From: Oscillospiraceae bacterium
Lineage (GTDB): Bacteria > Bacillota_A > Clostridia > Oscillospirales > Oscillospiraceae
DNA: 59,283 nucleotides
Assembly (NCBI GenBank): GCA_017516785.1
Contig: JAFXAV010000051.1
Span: 1-59,283, forward strand
Direction of reading: 5' to 3'
Under the pieces are notes generated by a model. It ran no database searches. It saw nothing but the letters and a program-made list of their open reading frames with translations, and had not been told where the DNA came from. The translations under genes were made by a program, and so were the position numbers. The first letter of the stretch is position 1. Each line of letters opens with the position of its first letter. Shown here piece after piece: positions 14,255 through 23,330 of this stretch.

Positions 14255-15121
14255 TCAGGGATTCAAAGTGAAGGTTTCATATAAAATGTCGTCATCCATC
14301 CAGTCTTCTGCATCATAGACCCGGAAGGGGAGGGTAATGCTTTCCAACTCGGTGATGCCGTTGTCCTCAAAATCGGAGGAGCTCCAGCTGATACCTGAGT
14401 TGCTGCGCTTGCCGGGGGCTACTTCCTCGGCCCAGAAAGGATCGCACATGAAGCCGTTGACGGCAGCGCCATCCAGGCTGAACATCAGATTCTTGTCAGT
14501 CTTGTTTTCAAGGTAGACATTGACAGTGTAACCCCAAATGTTGTCAGGATCAAAGCCAGTGACGATGATGGCGCAGTTCTCATCCTCAAAGAGAACGAGT
14601 TCACCTTCCTGAGGTTCACGGATGAAAGGATTCACCTCCTCTTCGCCCAGAGGATAAATGGTGAAGTCTTCTTCCACCAGAGAATCTGCCATCCAGTCAT
14701 TGTTGTCATAGATTCTAAGGGTAAAGGTGATGTCGGTGACTTCACTGATGCCATTGCGGTCAAAGTCAGAATCGGAGAAGCTGATTTCCTCCTTTGCCTT
14801 CATGCCGGGGGTCACAGTCACGGCCCAGAAGGGGTCACACATAAAGCTGTTGACGGAAACACCGTCCAGAGTGAACATCAGTTCCAGATCAGTCTTGTTT
14901 TCAAGAGTTGCCTTCAGGGTATAGCCAAGAAGATGATCCTTTTCAATGGAGGTGATTTTGAAGGAACAGTTTTCATTATCCACCAGAATGAGTTCCTCGA
15001 ACTGTACCTGAGAGGAAATATCAGCAGGTAGGGTGGCGGGAGTGTCAGTTGGGGCAGGGGCAGCAGAGCAGGCTGTCAGCATCATGGATGCAGCCAGCAG
15101 GGAGAGTATTTTTCTTTTCAT
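14255..15121 (-). CDS. Lipoprotein with two tandem homologous domains
   Basis: 288 residues. The signal peptide has a lipobox LTAC (Cys18), then a Thr/Pro/Ala-rich linker. Two tandem domains of about 120 residues follow, each with NKTD...LMF[T/S]LDG, FMCDPFWA, an SDF-DxNGI segment and R[I/V]YD...DWM. The duplication is visible by eye and both copies keep a Cys in FMCDPFW. It is anchored to the outer face of the membrane. The function is unknown. Confidence 0.85.
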   Translation of the reverse strand: MKRKILSLLAASMMLTACSAAPAPTDTPATLPADISSQVQFEELILVDNENCSFKITSIEKDHLLGYTLKATLENKTDLELMFTLDGVSVNSFMCDPFWAVTVTPGMKAKEEISFSDSDFDRNGISEVTDITFTLRIYDNNDWMADSLVEEDFTIYPLGEEEVNPFIREPQEGELVLFEDENCAIIVTGFDPDNIWGYTVNVYLENKTDKNLMFSLDGAAVNGFMCDPFWAEEVAPGKRSNSGISWSSSDFEDNGITELESITLPFRVYDAEDWMDDDILYETFTLNP

Positions 15122-15227
15122 GGATTATCCTCGCAGTATGGATTTGATCAAAAGGGATCGGTGAGAGAATATCATATTTTGTTCCGAAAATCATTATGAA
15201 TTCTCTGGTTCTGCGGGAAAGGAATGG

Positions 15228-15255
15228 AAAAAAGCCGCCCGATGGGCGGCTTTTG
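15228..15255 (-). terminator. Terminator of the YugP-like gene
   Basis: Minus strand AAAGCCGCCC-ATC-GGGCGGCTTT then T run, right after the stop at 15260. Confidence 0.88.
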
Positions 15256-15259
15256 TGTT

Positions 15260-15982
15260 TTAGTCTCTGCGGCGTTTTCCGCCGAAGAGGACGATGAGCC
15301 GAAGCAGCTGTGCAAGAGCCACAGCGGTGGCAGCAACATAAGTCATGGCGGCGGCCTTCAGGGTTTTTCTGGCGCCGCGGAGTTCCTCGTCAGTCAGGAT
15401 ATTGCCGTTTTCGATGGCCTGGATGGCCCTGCGGCTGGCATTGAACTCCACAGGCAGGGTCACCAGCTGGAACACCAGGCTGAGGCCGAAGGCTGCGATA
15501 CCCAGATAAACCAGAGCATAGGAAAAATTACCCAGGAAGCTCAGCAGGATGCCAAGCAGAATCAGAGGCATGGCAAGCTTGGAACCAATGTTGGTGATGG
15601 GAATGATGGCAGACCGGAGCTTGATGGGGCCATAATTCTGGGCGTACTGGACGGCGTGACCGGCTTCGTGGCAGGCAACGCCGATGGCGGCAACGGAAGT
15701 GGAATTGTAGACAGAGTCAGACAGGCGGATCACATTGGTTCTGGGATCGTAGTGGTCTGTCAGATTGCCGCTGACCCGCTGGATCTGCACACCCCGGACA
15801 CCGTTGGCATAGAGTACCCGCTGGGCGGCGTCAGCGCCGGTGATGCGGCGGGAAGAAAGAACACTGGAATAGCGCTTGAATGTGGAATTGACGGAAGAGC
15901 TGGCCCACATGGAAAGAATGATGCAGGGCAGAACCAGGATAAGATAAGTCCAGTCAAAACCGTAACCGTAATAATAGGGCAT
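15260..15982 (-). CDS. YugP-type neutral zinc metallopeptidase, membrane bound
   Basis: 240 residues of the YugP (PF04298-like) family. An N-terminal hydrophobic segment is followed by a zinc site HEAGH (residues 105-109, in GVACHEAGHAVQYA), two or three further helices and a conserved PVEFNASRRA stretch. A role in membrane-protein quality control is likely by family but unproved. GGAGGTAAATT precedes ATG. It sits 11 bases downstream of the TIGR04255 gene. Confidence 0.9.
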   Translation of the reverse strand: MPYYYGYGFDWTYLILVLPCIILSMWASSSVNSTFKRYSSVLSSRRITGADAAQRVLYANGVRGVQIQRVSGNLTDHYDPRTNVIRLSDSVYNSTSVAAIGVACHEAGHAVQYAQNYGPIKLRSAIIPITNIGSKLAMPLILLGILLSFLGNFSYALVYLGIAAFGLSLVFQLVTLPVEFNASRRAIQAIENGNILTDEELRGARKTLKAAAMTYVAATAVALAQLLRLIVLFGGKRRRD

Positions 15983-15993
15983 AATTTACCTCC

Positions 15994-16779
15994 TTAAATA
16001 CTCTGGGGATCCATGGCCCGGTGGGTCAGGGGCGTGATGGCGCCCCGGAAAATGGACCATGCCTGGGCATGGAGAGTCTGCAGCGTGCCTGCGGACATAT
16101 TCACCGGAACCTGACCGGGCATGAAAAGATCCTGATCGAAAACGAATTTAATTTCCTTGTCGGGTACACCGCCTTTGCGGACAAGACCGGGACCTGCATG
16201 GATTTTTACCTTGCAGCCGCCCCGGATGTTCAGCTCCGCATCCACACTGTTTCTGGGAGCATTACTTTCGGATACATCCTCTTCAGACAGCAGTCCCAGA
16301 TAACAGGGCTGGAACATCTCACAGTAGGGAGTTCCCACCAGATCCAGATCTTTCCGGGAGAAGAAATTCACATACCGCAGGCCCACTCTTTCAAAAAAGG
16401 CAGGCTTGTAGGTCTTGATGAAAGCGACCAAAGGTTTATCCAGTTTCCGGGCAAAATCCTCCCAGCAGGTGTAGCGGGTGCAGGAGAGGGAAATGAACTT
16501 GCTGGTCAGGTTCACGCGCCAGATGCCGTCGGCGGAGACGAACTGATAGTTGTTCACAGGTTCCTGCTTCTGCAGCTGCATGTTGCCGGGAGTGCCTGCA
16601 AGCTTCGGGGCAGGTGTTTCCTTCCGGGAGGAGTAGACCGGGAATTCATCCCGGATGGCTTCCTGAAAGGAAACCGGAAGATTTGCCTGAATGGTCAGAA
16701 TTTCCGGAAACCGCAGCTGACAGACCACTTCCGCCAGCTGATTGTTCCGGTAAAAACAGCGATTTTCCTTGGAAAACAT
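15994..16779 (-). CDS. TIGR04255 family protein
   Basis: 261 residues resembling the sporadically distributed TIGR04255 family: an N-terminal YRNNQLAEVVCQLRFP, a central F-x-RVGLRYVN and a C-terminal LHAQAWSIFRGAITPLTHRAM. The function is unknown; members are often seen near mobile or toxin-antitoxin-like loci, which is not the case here. It has its own promoter and is transcribed with the YugP-like gene. Confidence 0.78.
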   Translation of the reverse strand: MFSKENRCFYRNNQLAEVVCQLRFPEILTIQANLPVSFQEAIRDEFPVYSSRKETPAPKLAGTPGNMQLQKQEPVNNYQFVSADGIWRVNLTSKFISLSCTRYTCWEDFARKLDKPLVAFIKTYKPAFFERVGLRYVNFFSRKDLDLVGTPYCEMFQPCYLGLLSEEDVSESNAPRNSVDAELNIRGGCKVKIHAGPGLVRKGGVPDKEIKFVFDQDLFMPGQVPVNMSAGTLQTLHAQAWSIFRGAITPLTHRAMDPQSI

Positions 16780-16811
16780 GAGTGATGCCTCGTTTCAGAT
16801 ATGTTTTCTAT

Positions 16812-16840
16812 ATTATATCGGTTTTATGCACCGTTGACAA
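16812..16840 (-). promoter_or_regulatory. Promoter of the TIGR04255-YugP operon
   Basis: Minus strand TTGTCA, 17-bp spacer, TATAAT. Divergent from the PAP2 promoter, with 21 bp between the -35 boxes. Confidence 0.83.
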
Positions 16841-16861
16841 GAGCTACCGGAGGGCAGAATC

Positions 16862-16890
16862 TTGCGGAATTGTAAATTCTCTGTTATAAT
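16862..16890 (+). promoter_or_regulatory. Promoter of the PAP2-nrdG-dut genes
   Basis: TTGCGG, 17-bp spacer, TATAAT, about 29 bp before the start codon. Confidence 0.83.
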
Positions 16891-16918
16891 ATTCAAAACT
16901 GTGCAAAGGAGGAAAAGT

Positions 16919-17830
16919 ATGAACCTTCTGTATTTGCTGGAGGGAATCCGTGTGCCTGTCCTGGATCAGCTGATGCTGGCGGTTACCCGCCTGGGTGAGG
17001 AGACGGCATTTCTTGTGATTGCCCTGATTGTTTTCTGGTGTGTTGATAAGCGGAAGGGGTATTTTCTGCTGTCTGTGGGGTTCATCGGAACCATAGGCAA
17101 TCAGCTTCTGAAGCTTGCCTGCCGGATTCCCAGGCCCTGGATGCTGGATTCTGAATTTACCATCGTGGAGCAGGCGAGAGAAGCGGCTACCGGCTACAGC
17201 TTCCCCAGCGGCCATACCCAGACGGCTGTTGGTACCTTCGGAAGCCTTGCATACACCGAAAAGAAAAAGGGCCTGAAGATCCTGTGGATTGTTTTGATGA
17301 CCCTGGTTGCCTTTTCCCGGATGTATCTGGGTGTCCATACCCCTGCCGATGTGCTGGTGGGCGCAGCCATGGCTCTGGTGCTGATCATCGGACTGCAGCC
17401 AGTTGTCTATGGTGAGAATCCCAGGGGTATGAAGATTATGCTGGCTTCCATGATTGGGCTGTCCCTGGTATTTTTGCTGTATGTGGAGCTGTGGCAGTTT
17501 CCTGCGGATATGGATGCACACAATCTCCAGTCCGGCTATAAGAATGCCTACACCATGCTGGGCTGCACCATTGGTGCGGCGCTGGTATATGTTGCTGACA
17601 CGAAGAAGCTGAATTTCCCTGTGAAGGCAGTCTGGTGGGCCCAGATCATTAAGGTTATCGTGGGTCTTGCCCTGGTCCTTGCCGTTAAGGAAGGCCTGCG
17701 GGCACCGTTTGAATGGATTTTCGGCGGCCATATGATGGCTCGGGGCGTCCGGTATCTTCTGATCGTCCTTGTGGCGGGGATTTTGTGGCCTATGACCTTC
17801 AGCTGGCTTGAAAAGCTGGGAAAAAAGTAA
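16919..17830 (+). CDS. PAP2-family membrane phosphatase
   Basis: 303 residues with multiple membrane helices. The three phosphatase motifs are complete: K-x6-RP (KLACRIPRP), PSGH (FPSGHTQ) and SR-x5-H-x3-D (SRMYLGVHTPAD). It probably dephosphorylates a lipid phosphate such as undecaprenyl pyrophosphate or phosphatidic acid at the membrane. It is longer than the minimal family because of extra C-terminal helices. AAAGGAGG selects ATG 16919. Confidence 0.9.
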   Translation: MNLLYLLEGIRVPVLDQLMLAVTRLGEETAFLVIALIVFWCVDKRKGYFLLSVGFIGTIGNQLLKLACRIPRPWMLDSEFTIVEQAREAATGYSFPSGHTQTAVGTFGSLAYTEKKKGLKILWIVLMTLVAFSRMYLGVHTPADVLVGAAMALVLIIGLQPVVYGENPRGMKIMLASMIGLSLVFLLYVELWQFPADMDAHNLQSGYKNAYTMLGCTIGAALVYVADTKKLNFPVKAVWWAQIIKVIVGLALVLAVKEGLRAPFEWIFGGHMMARGVRYLLIVLVAGILWPMTFSWLEKLGKK

Positions 17831-17846
17831 TAATTGAGGAAGAAAC

Positions 17847-18398
17847 ATGAATTACGCGACAATCAAAAACTGTGATATTGCCAACGGTCCCGGCGTCCGG
17901 GTGAGCCTGTTTGTCTCCGGCTGTACCCACCGCTGCCCCGGCTGCTTCAATGAGGTAGCATGGGATTTTAACTACGGTGAGCCGTTCACCCAGGAGACCA
18001 TCGATTCCATTCTGGCGATGCTTAAGCCTTCCCACATCAAGGGCCTGACCCTGCTGGGCGGCGAGCCCTTCGAGCCTCAGAATCAGCCTGCCATTGTGGA
18101 GCTGCTGCGGCAGGTGCGGGAAAAATACCCTGAGAAGAGCATCTGGGCTTTTTCAGGCTATCTTTTTGACAAGGATATCCTGGCTGGACGTCTTGGCCCA
18201 TGGGAAATTACAAAGGAAATCCTAAGCTACCTGGATGTACTGGTGGACGGTCCCTTCATTGAAGCAAAGAAGAATCTGTCCCTGCGGTTCCGGGGCTCTG
18301 AAAATCAAAGACTCATCGATGTGCCCGCATCCCTGAAAACCGGAGAAATTGTCCTTTGGGGTGACTGGCAGACTGAAGGAAAGGGGTTTCGCAAATGA
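17847..18398 (+). CDS. nrdG: Anaerobic ribonucleotide reductase activating protein
   Basis: A 183-residue radical SAM activase that puts the glycyl radical on the class III reductase NrdD. The cluster motif CTHRCPGC (Cys26, Cys30, Cys33) has the NrdG CX3CX2C spacing, and GGEPF is the SAM-binding GGE motif. The partner nrdD is not in the window. It overlaps dut by four bases, which makes a small dNTP-supply module. Confidence 0.92.
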   Translation: MNYATIKNCDIANGPGVRVSLFVSGCTHRCPGCFNEVAWDFNYGEPFTQETIDSILAMLKPSHIKGLTLLGGEPFEPQNQPAIVELLRQVREKYPEKSIWAFSGYLFDKDILAGRLGPWEITKEILSYLDVLVDGPFIEAKKNLSLRFRGSENQRLIDVPASLKTGEIVLWGDWQTEGKGFRK

Positions 18399-18832
18399 GT
18401 ACCATCGCCGTTAAAAAACTGAATAAAAACGCTATTCTTCCCACCTATGGCTCTCCTGAGGCAGCAGGCGCTGACCTCTATGCATGCCTGGAGGCTCCTG
18501 TGACCATCGAAGCAGGGGAGACCGCCTTCATCCCCACCGGATTTGCCATGGAAGTTCCCAAAGGCTGCGCTGGACTTATCTATGCAAGAAGCAGCCTCGG
18601 CACCAAGCGGGGTCTGGCTCCTGCCAACAAAGTCGGTGTCATTGACAGCGACTACCGCGGTCAGGTGATGGTGGCGCTGCACAACCACGGCAAGGTTTCC
18701 CAGACCGTTGCTCACGGTGAACGCATTGCCCAGCTGCTGATTACTCCTGTACTGACTCCAGGTTATGAAGAGGCGGAGGAACTGACCGATACTGCCCGGG
18801 GACAGGGGGGCTTTGGTTCCACCGGAAAGTAA
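18395..18832 (+). CDS. dut: dUTP diphosphatase
   Basis: Hydrolyses dUTP to dUMP, keeping uracil out of DNA and feeding dTMP synthesis. The 145 residues carry all five motifs of trimeric dUTPases: AGADLYA, ARSSLG, the substrate-loop motif GVIDSDYRG, GERIAQL, and the C-terminal arm GRGQGGFGSTG-type RGQGGFGST. ATG 18395 overlaps the nrdG stop. Confidence 0.95.
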   Translation: MSTIAVKKLNKNAILPTYGSPEAAGADLYACLEAPVTIEAGETAFIPTGFAMEVPKGCAGLIYARSSLGTKRGLAPANKVGVIDSDYRGQVMVALHNHGKVSQTVAHGERIAQLLITPVLTPGYEEAEELTDTARGQGGFGSTGK

Positions 18833-18978
18833 AATTATGGAAGTTTACAAAATCCATGTAAATTTCCTGAAAAATTCTTCAAAAATTAGCACTGTACTTT
18901 TTGCACATAATTATTTATAATAGTAATGTGCCCGGATGCGGGCGATAAAAAAAGAATAAATAGATTTATGGAGTAATT

Positions 18979-20784
18979 ATGGAAATTCTAAGTGCCATCA
19001 TCCAACTGCTGGGCGGTCTGGCCATGTTCCTCTATGGTATCGAGGTCATGGGCGACGGCCTGAAGAACAGCTCCGGCGAGGCCCTGAAGAAGGTGCTGGA
19101 GAAAGTTACCGGCAATGTGATCATGGGTGTCATCACCGGCGCATTGGTCACTGCTGTTATCCAGAGTTCCACTGCTACCATCGTTCTGACTGTTGCCCTG
19201 ATTGGCGCAGGCGTGCTGAATCTGAAGCAGGCCGTGTCCATCGTCATGGGCGCAAACATCGGTACCACCGTCACTGCACAGATCATCCGTCTGGGCTCCA
19301 TTGAGTCCGACGGCAGCTGGCTGCTGTGGCTGTTTGACACCGATACCCTTGCCCCCATTGCCTTGGTTATCGGTATTGTGCTGCTGATGTTCATCAAGAG
19401 TAAGACCTCCAAGCCTATTGGTGATATCTGCATCGGCTTTGGCGTTCTGTTCGTCGGTCTGAGTCTGATGACCGATGGTGTCAAGCCTTTGATCGGCACC
19501 GATGCTTTCACTGCTTTTATGGGCTTCCTGGAGAATCCCATGTTCGGCATCCTGTTTGGTCTGGTTCTGACCGTCATCGTGCAGAGTTCCTCTGCAACCG
19601 TTGGTATGCTGCAGACTGTTGCATCGGTTCCCGGCTCCGGCATGACATTTGCCATGGCTTATCCCATCATCATGGGTATCAACCTGGGCACCTGCGTCAC
19701 CACCGCTATGGTCTGTTCCATCGGTTCTTCCAGAGATGCCAAGCGTACCGGTGTTGTACACATCGTCTTTAATACCATCGGTACTGTTCTGTTCATGATT
19801 GCCATGACCATTATGCAGAAGGCTGCGGTCTTTGGCGCTGAGTACTGGGTACGCACTGTTGACAGCGGTGTCATCGCAAATTTCCAGACGGTGTTCAACC
19901 TGCTGACCGCTATTGCGCTGATTCCCTTCACCAATTGGCTGGTGAAGCTGTCCACTCTGGTTGTCAAGGAAGAAAAGAAATCCGATGCCCGCCATCCCGA
20001 ACTGCTTACTCTGGACGAGAAGCTATATATCTCTCCCACTGTTGCTGTTGGTGAAGCTACCAAGGCTGTAGCAGCCATGGGTGCTCTGGCCAGAGAAAAT
20101 TTTGTCAAGGGCCTGAAGCAGTTGGCTCACTATGATCCTGCTCAGTTTGCGGATATCGATGCAGATGAAGAGTGTCTGGATCAGTTTGCTGACCAGTCCG
20201 ACCGCTTCCTGATCGGCCTGAGTAAGAATGTGGAAACCGTCTGGGATGACCGTCAGCTGGATATGCTGATGCAGACCGTGCCCGACTTCGAGCGTATCGG
20301 CGACTATGCCACCAACCTGGTGGAGCTGGCTCAGAAGCTGCATGACGAGAATGTGGAATTCTCCGAGTCCGCCAAGAAGGAATTGCAGCTGATCGGTAAT
20401 GCGGTTATGGAGATCCTGGACATCACTGTGGATGCCTTTACCCGCAATGACAATGTTGCTGCCACTACCATCGAGCCTCTGGAAGAAGTCATCGACGATA
20501 TGGTCATGATCCTGAAGGATCGGCACACCAAGCGTCTGAAGAATGGCCAGTGTGCCATCAGCTCTGGCCTGGTGTTCATGGAAGTTCTGACCTACCTGGA
20601 GCGTACTTCTGACCAGTGCTCCTCCATTGCCGTCATGATGCTGGCAAGAAACAACGAGGAAATCCTCCAGAACCACTACGACTACCTGAAGGAAGTCCAT
20701 GAGGGCAACGATGAGACTTACCGCGCCGAGAAGAATCGCCGCCGTGAGCAGTATATCAAGCCTCTGAAGGAAATTAAGTACTAA
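18979..20784 (+). CDS. Na+/phosphate cotransporter with C-terminal PhoU-like domain
   Basis: 601 residues. The N-terminal two-thirds is a NptA/PNaS-type transporter with the inverted-repeat signatures QSSTATI (about residue 62) and QSSSATV (about 200). The C-terminal third (about 340-600) is a soluble helical PhoU-like domain. It imports phosphate with sodium. The 146-bp upstream gap contains a TATAAT (18916-18921) without a good -35 box and a TTTACA-N7-TGTAAA dyad at 18844-18862 that could be regulatory. Monocistronic. Confidence 0.9.
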   Translation: MEILSAIIQLLGGLAMFLYGIEVMGDGLKNSSGEALKKVLEKVTGNVIMGVITGALVTAVIQSSTATIVLTVALIGAGVLNLKQAVSIVMGANIGTTVTAQIIRLGSIESDGSWLLWLFDTDTLAPIALVIGIVLLMFIKSKTSKPIGDICIGFGVLFVGLSLMTDGVKPLIGTDAFTAFMGFLENPMFGILFGLVLTVIVQSSSATVGMLQTVASVPGSGMTFAMAYPIIMGINLGTCVTTAMVCSIGSSRDAKRTGVVHIVFNTIGTVLFMIAMTIMQKAAVFGAEYWVRTVDSGVIANFQTVFNLLTAIALIPFTNWLVKLSTLVVKEEKKSDARHPELLTLDEKLYISPTVAVGEATKAVAAMGALARENFVKGLKQLAHYDPAQFADIDADEECLDQFADQSDRFLIGLSKNVETVWDDRQLDMLMQTVPDFERIGDYATNLVELAQKLHDENVEFSESAKKELQLIGNAVMEILDITVDAFTRNDNVAATTIEPLEEVIDDMVMILKDRHTKRLKNGQCAISSGLVFMEVLTYLERTSDQCSSIAVMMLARNNEEILQNHYDYLKEVHEGNDETYRAEKNRRREQYIKPLKEIKY

Positions 20785-20794
20785 TTCCATCCAT

Positions 20795-20829
20795 AAAACG
20801 AGCCTGCCGATTTCGGCAGGCTCGTTTTG
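20795..20829 (+). terminator. Terminator of the Na/Pi cotransporter gene
   Basis: Stem ACGAGCCTGCC / GGCAGGCTCGT with A run before and T run after, so it may act in both directions. Confidence 0.9.
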
Positions 20830-20841
20830 TATCCTTAAAAG

Positions 20842-20872
20842 AAAAACACCCTGTCAGCAGACAGGGTGTTTT
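20842..20872 (-). terminator. Terminator of glnN
   Basis: Minus strand AAACACCCTGTC-TGCT-GACAGGGTGTTT with T run. Confidence 0.9.
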
Positions 20873-20874
20873 GA

Positions 20875-22959
20875 TCAGTAGTAGAGTAGATCGGCGTAGG
20901 TGGGGAATGGCCAATAGGATTTATCCGTCAGCTCTTCCAGAGTATCCGCTGCAGCCCGGACTGCGTTCATGCCGGGGATGATCACATTCAGATAATAGCG
21001 GGCGGCTGCTTCAAAATCTTCAGGAATGGTGTCAAGATCAGAGCGAAGCTTTTCACAGCTGTTATAGAGTTCGTCAGCAGCGGCGGACAGACGGTTAACC
21101 AGATTCCGTTCGGTCTTTGCAGGGATACCCATGGCGTACTTGTCGGCAATGCCCTTCGAAAGAGAATGAGTATAGCGCAGGGCAGCGGGCAGAATCTGGC
21201 GCATGGCCATTTCCAGCATGGTTCTGGCTTCAATGCCCACGATTTTGTTGTAGGCTTCCATATGGATGGCATACCGGGCCCGGAATTCCGCTTCCGTGAA
21301 GATGCCGTGCTTGGTGACCAGCTCCACGTTCTTGGGGGAAACGTAGGAGGGCAGGCACTCGGCGGTGGTGGGATAATTGCTTAGGCCCCGCCGTGCGGCT
21401 TCTTCCGCCCAGGCGGCAGAGTAGCCATTGCCGTCGAAAATGATCCGCTGATGGTCCGTCAGGGCCTTGCAGACCAGCTGCTGCAGGGCGGTGTCGAAAT
21501 CCTCGGCCTTTTCCAGAACATCGGCGAATTTGCTCAGTTCTTCGGCCATGATGGTGTTCAGGGCAATGTTGGGACCGGCAATGGACTGGGAGGAACCCAG
21601 CATGCGGAACTCGAATTTGTTGCCGGTGAAGGCAAGGGGACTGGTGCGGTTGCGGTCGGTGGTGTCCTTGGGGATGGAGGGCATCACGTCCACACCCACA
21701 CGCATCAGGCTCTTTTCGGGGTCCTGATAGTTGGTGCCGTCGATGATGGACCGGACAACGCCGTTCAGCTCATCGCCCAGGAAGATTGAAAGAATGGCAG
21801 GAGGCGCTTCGTTTCCGCCCAGACGATGGTCATTGCCGGCGGAAGCAACGGTACAGCGGAGGAAATCCTGATACTCATCCACACCCTGGATAAAGGCCGC
21901 CAGGAACACCAGGAACTGTGCGTTTTGCCGGGGGGTCTTTCCGGGACTGAAGAGATTCCGACCGGTGTCGGTGGCGAGACTCCAGTTGTTGTGCTTGCCG
22001 GAGCCGTTGATGCCGGCGAAGGGTTTCTCATGAAGCAGGCACACCAGGTCATGCTTGGCGGCGCACTTTTTCATGATCTCCATCACCAGCTGGTTGGAAT
22101 CGCAGGCATTGGCCGCACTGGAATAAATGGGAGCCATCTCGTGCTGACAGGGAGCAGCCTCGTTGTGCTTGGTTTTGGATAGGACGCCCAGACGCCACAA
22201 CTGCTCATCCAGGTCTTTCATGTACTTAGAGACCCGGGTGCGGATGGCACCAAAATAATGGTCATCCAGCTCCTGCCCCTTGGGAGGACGGGCGCCGAAG
22301 AGGGTCCGGCCTGTCAGCCGCAGGTCTTCCCGCTGGGCATAGAGATTCCGGGGAAGAATGAAGTATTCCTGCTCCGCGCCCACACAGGCGATGACCCGCT
22401 TTGATTCGGTATCGCCGAAGAGACGGACGATGCGCATGGCTTCTCTGCTGATTTCCTCCAGGGAGCGGAGCAGGGGGGTTTTCTTATCCAGCGCTTCGCC
22501 GTTGTAGGAAAAGAAACAGGTGGGGATATAGAGAGAACCGTCCTTTACGAAAGCCTTGGAGGTGGGGTCCCAGGCGGTGTAGCCTCTTGCTTCAAAGGTG
22601 GCACGAAGACCGCCGGAGGGGAAGGAAGAGGCATCGGGTTCACCCCGAACCAGTTCCTTGCCGGAGAATTCCATAATGACCCGGCCGTCACCGGTGGGGG
22701 TGATGAAGGAATCATGCTTTTCGGCGGTGATGCCAGTCATGGGCTGGAACCAGTGGGTATAATGGGTAGCGCCCTTGGAAATGGCCCAGGTTTTCATGGC
22801 TTCTGCGATGTGGTTTGCGACCTCCAGGGTCAGGTGGGTGCCGCTGCTGATGCAGTTTTTCCAGGACTCGAATACCTCGGGGGCAAGATGCTCCTTCATG
22901 ACAGCTTCGGTAAAGACGTCGCTTCCGAAAATCTCAGGAACATTCATCTTCGGATTCAT
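20875..22959 (-). CDS. glnN: Glutamine synthetase type III
   Basis: Makes glutamine from glutamate, ammonia and ATP. About 694 residues, the length of the dodecameric GSIII class and far longer than GSI. It contains the class-typical N terminus NVPEIFGSDVF, CVGAEQEYF with catalytic Glu residues, KHNEAAPCQHEMAPI, GINGSGKHNNWS and NRTSPLAFTGNKFEFR. ATG 22959 lies about 12 bases after AAAGGA. ATG 22980 is possible but has no Shine-Dalgarno. It is monocistronic with a leader of about 160 nt, in which no known glutamine riboswitch is complete. Confidence 0.95.
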   Translation of the reverse strand: MNPKMNVPEIFGSDVFTEAVMKEHLAPEVFESWKNCISSGTHLTLEVANHIAEAMKTWAISKGATHYTHWFQPMTGITAEKHDSFITPTGDGRVIMEFSGKELVRGEPDASSFPSGGLRATFEARGYTAWDPTSKAFVKDGSLYIPTCFFSYNGEALDKKTPLLRSLEEISREAMRIVRLFGDTESKRVIACVGAEQEYFILPRNLYAQREDLRLTGRTLFGARPPKGQELDDHYFGAIRTRVSKYMKDLDEQLWRLGVLSKTKHNEAAPCQHEMAPIYSSAANACDSNQLVMEIMKKCAAKHDLVCLLHEKPFAGINGSGKHNNWSLATDTGRNLFSPGKTPRQNAQFLVFLAAFIQGVDEYQDFLRCTVASAGNDHRLGGNEAPPAILSIFLGDELNGVVRSIIDGTNYQDPEKSLMRVGVDVMPSIPKDTTDRNRTSPLAFTGNKFEFRMLGSSQSIAGPNIALNTIMAEELSKFADVLEKAEDFDTALQQLVCKALTDHQRIIFDGNGYSAAWAEEAARRGLSNYPTTAECLPSYVSPKNVELVTKHGIFTEAEFRARYAIHMEAYNKIVGIEARTMLEMAMRQILPAALRYTHSLSKGIADKYAMGIPAKTERNLVNRLSAAADELYNSCEKLRSDLDTIPEDFEAAARYYLNVIIPGMNAVRAAADTLEELTDKSYWPFPTYADLLYY

Positions 22960-23126
22960 ATGGGGAACACATCCTTTCATGAAAGATGGTGCGGTCGTAA
23001 ATTGCAGAAATGCACTTTGGAGGAGATGAACGGCGAATCCTGCACATCCAATGGATTACAGGAGGCGTTATCGGAAAAACAGGGGAAATGTCCATCTCCG
23101 GAGTATAATAATCCACTATACATGGA

Positions 23127-23155
23127 ATTTTACGCCACTTTGAGGTGTATTGCAA
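23127..23155 (-). promoter_or_regulatory. Promoter of glnN
   Basis: Minus strand TTGCAA, 17-bp spacer, TAAAAT. Transcription would begin near 23120, which leaves a leader of about 160 nt. Confidence 0.75.
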
Positions 23156-23260
23156 GCGGTGAAAATGAATAAAAAAGAAATAGAGAATATGAGTAATTTG
23201 TACATATCTCCGAAATGTTTACAAGTCAGGGATGGAAATGAATAATTTGCCATATCTATA

Positions 23261-23289
23261 TTGCATTTTTGCCTGATTTTGCGTATAAT
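23261..23289 (+). promoter_or_regulatory. Promoter of the class I aminotransferase
   Basis: TTGCAT, 17-bp spacer, TATAAT. Confidence 0.85.
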
Positions 23290-23330
23290 AAGCCCATGAT
23301 TTAAGCCAATTCCGGGAAAGGATGATTGAA

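Larger units (their letters stand above)
22960..23330. other. Divergent intergenic region glnN / aminotransferase
   Basis: 371 bp holding the glnN promoter (minus), its leader of about 160 nt, and the promoter of the aminotransferase (plus). It is AT-rich between the promoters. The leader has short inverted repeats (GGAGATG at 23022 with CATCTCC at 23093). No gene is supported here. Confidence 0.7.

Noticed and set aside
22934..23092. A short upstream frame in the glnN leader, starting MDISPVFPITPP
   Set aside because: GGAG touches its ATG with no spacing, so translation is not supported. It runs into glnN in another frame and has no informative codon pattern.
22960..23120. A glutamine (glnA) riboswitch before glnN
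   Set aside because: Only a CGTTCATC-like stretch resembles the conserved 5' part; the downstream GACGGAAGTAGG-type segment of the class is missing.
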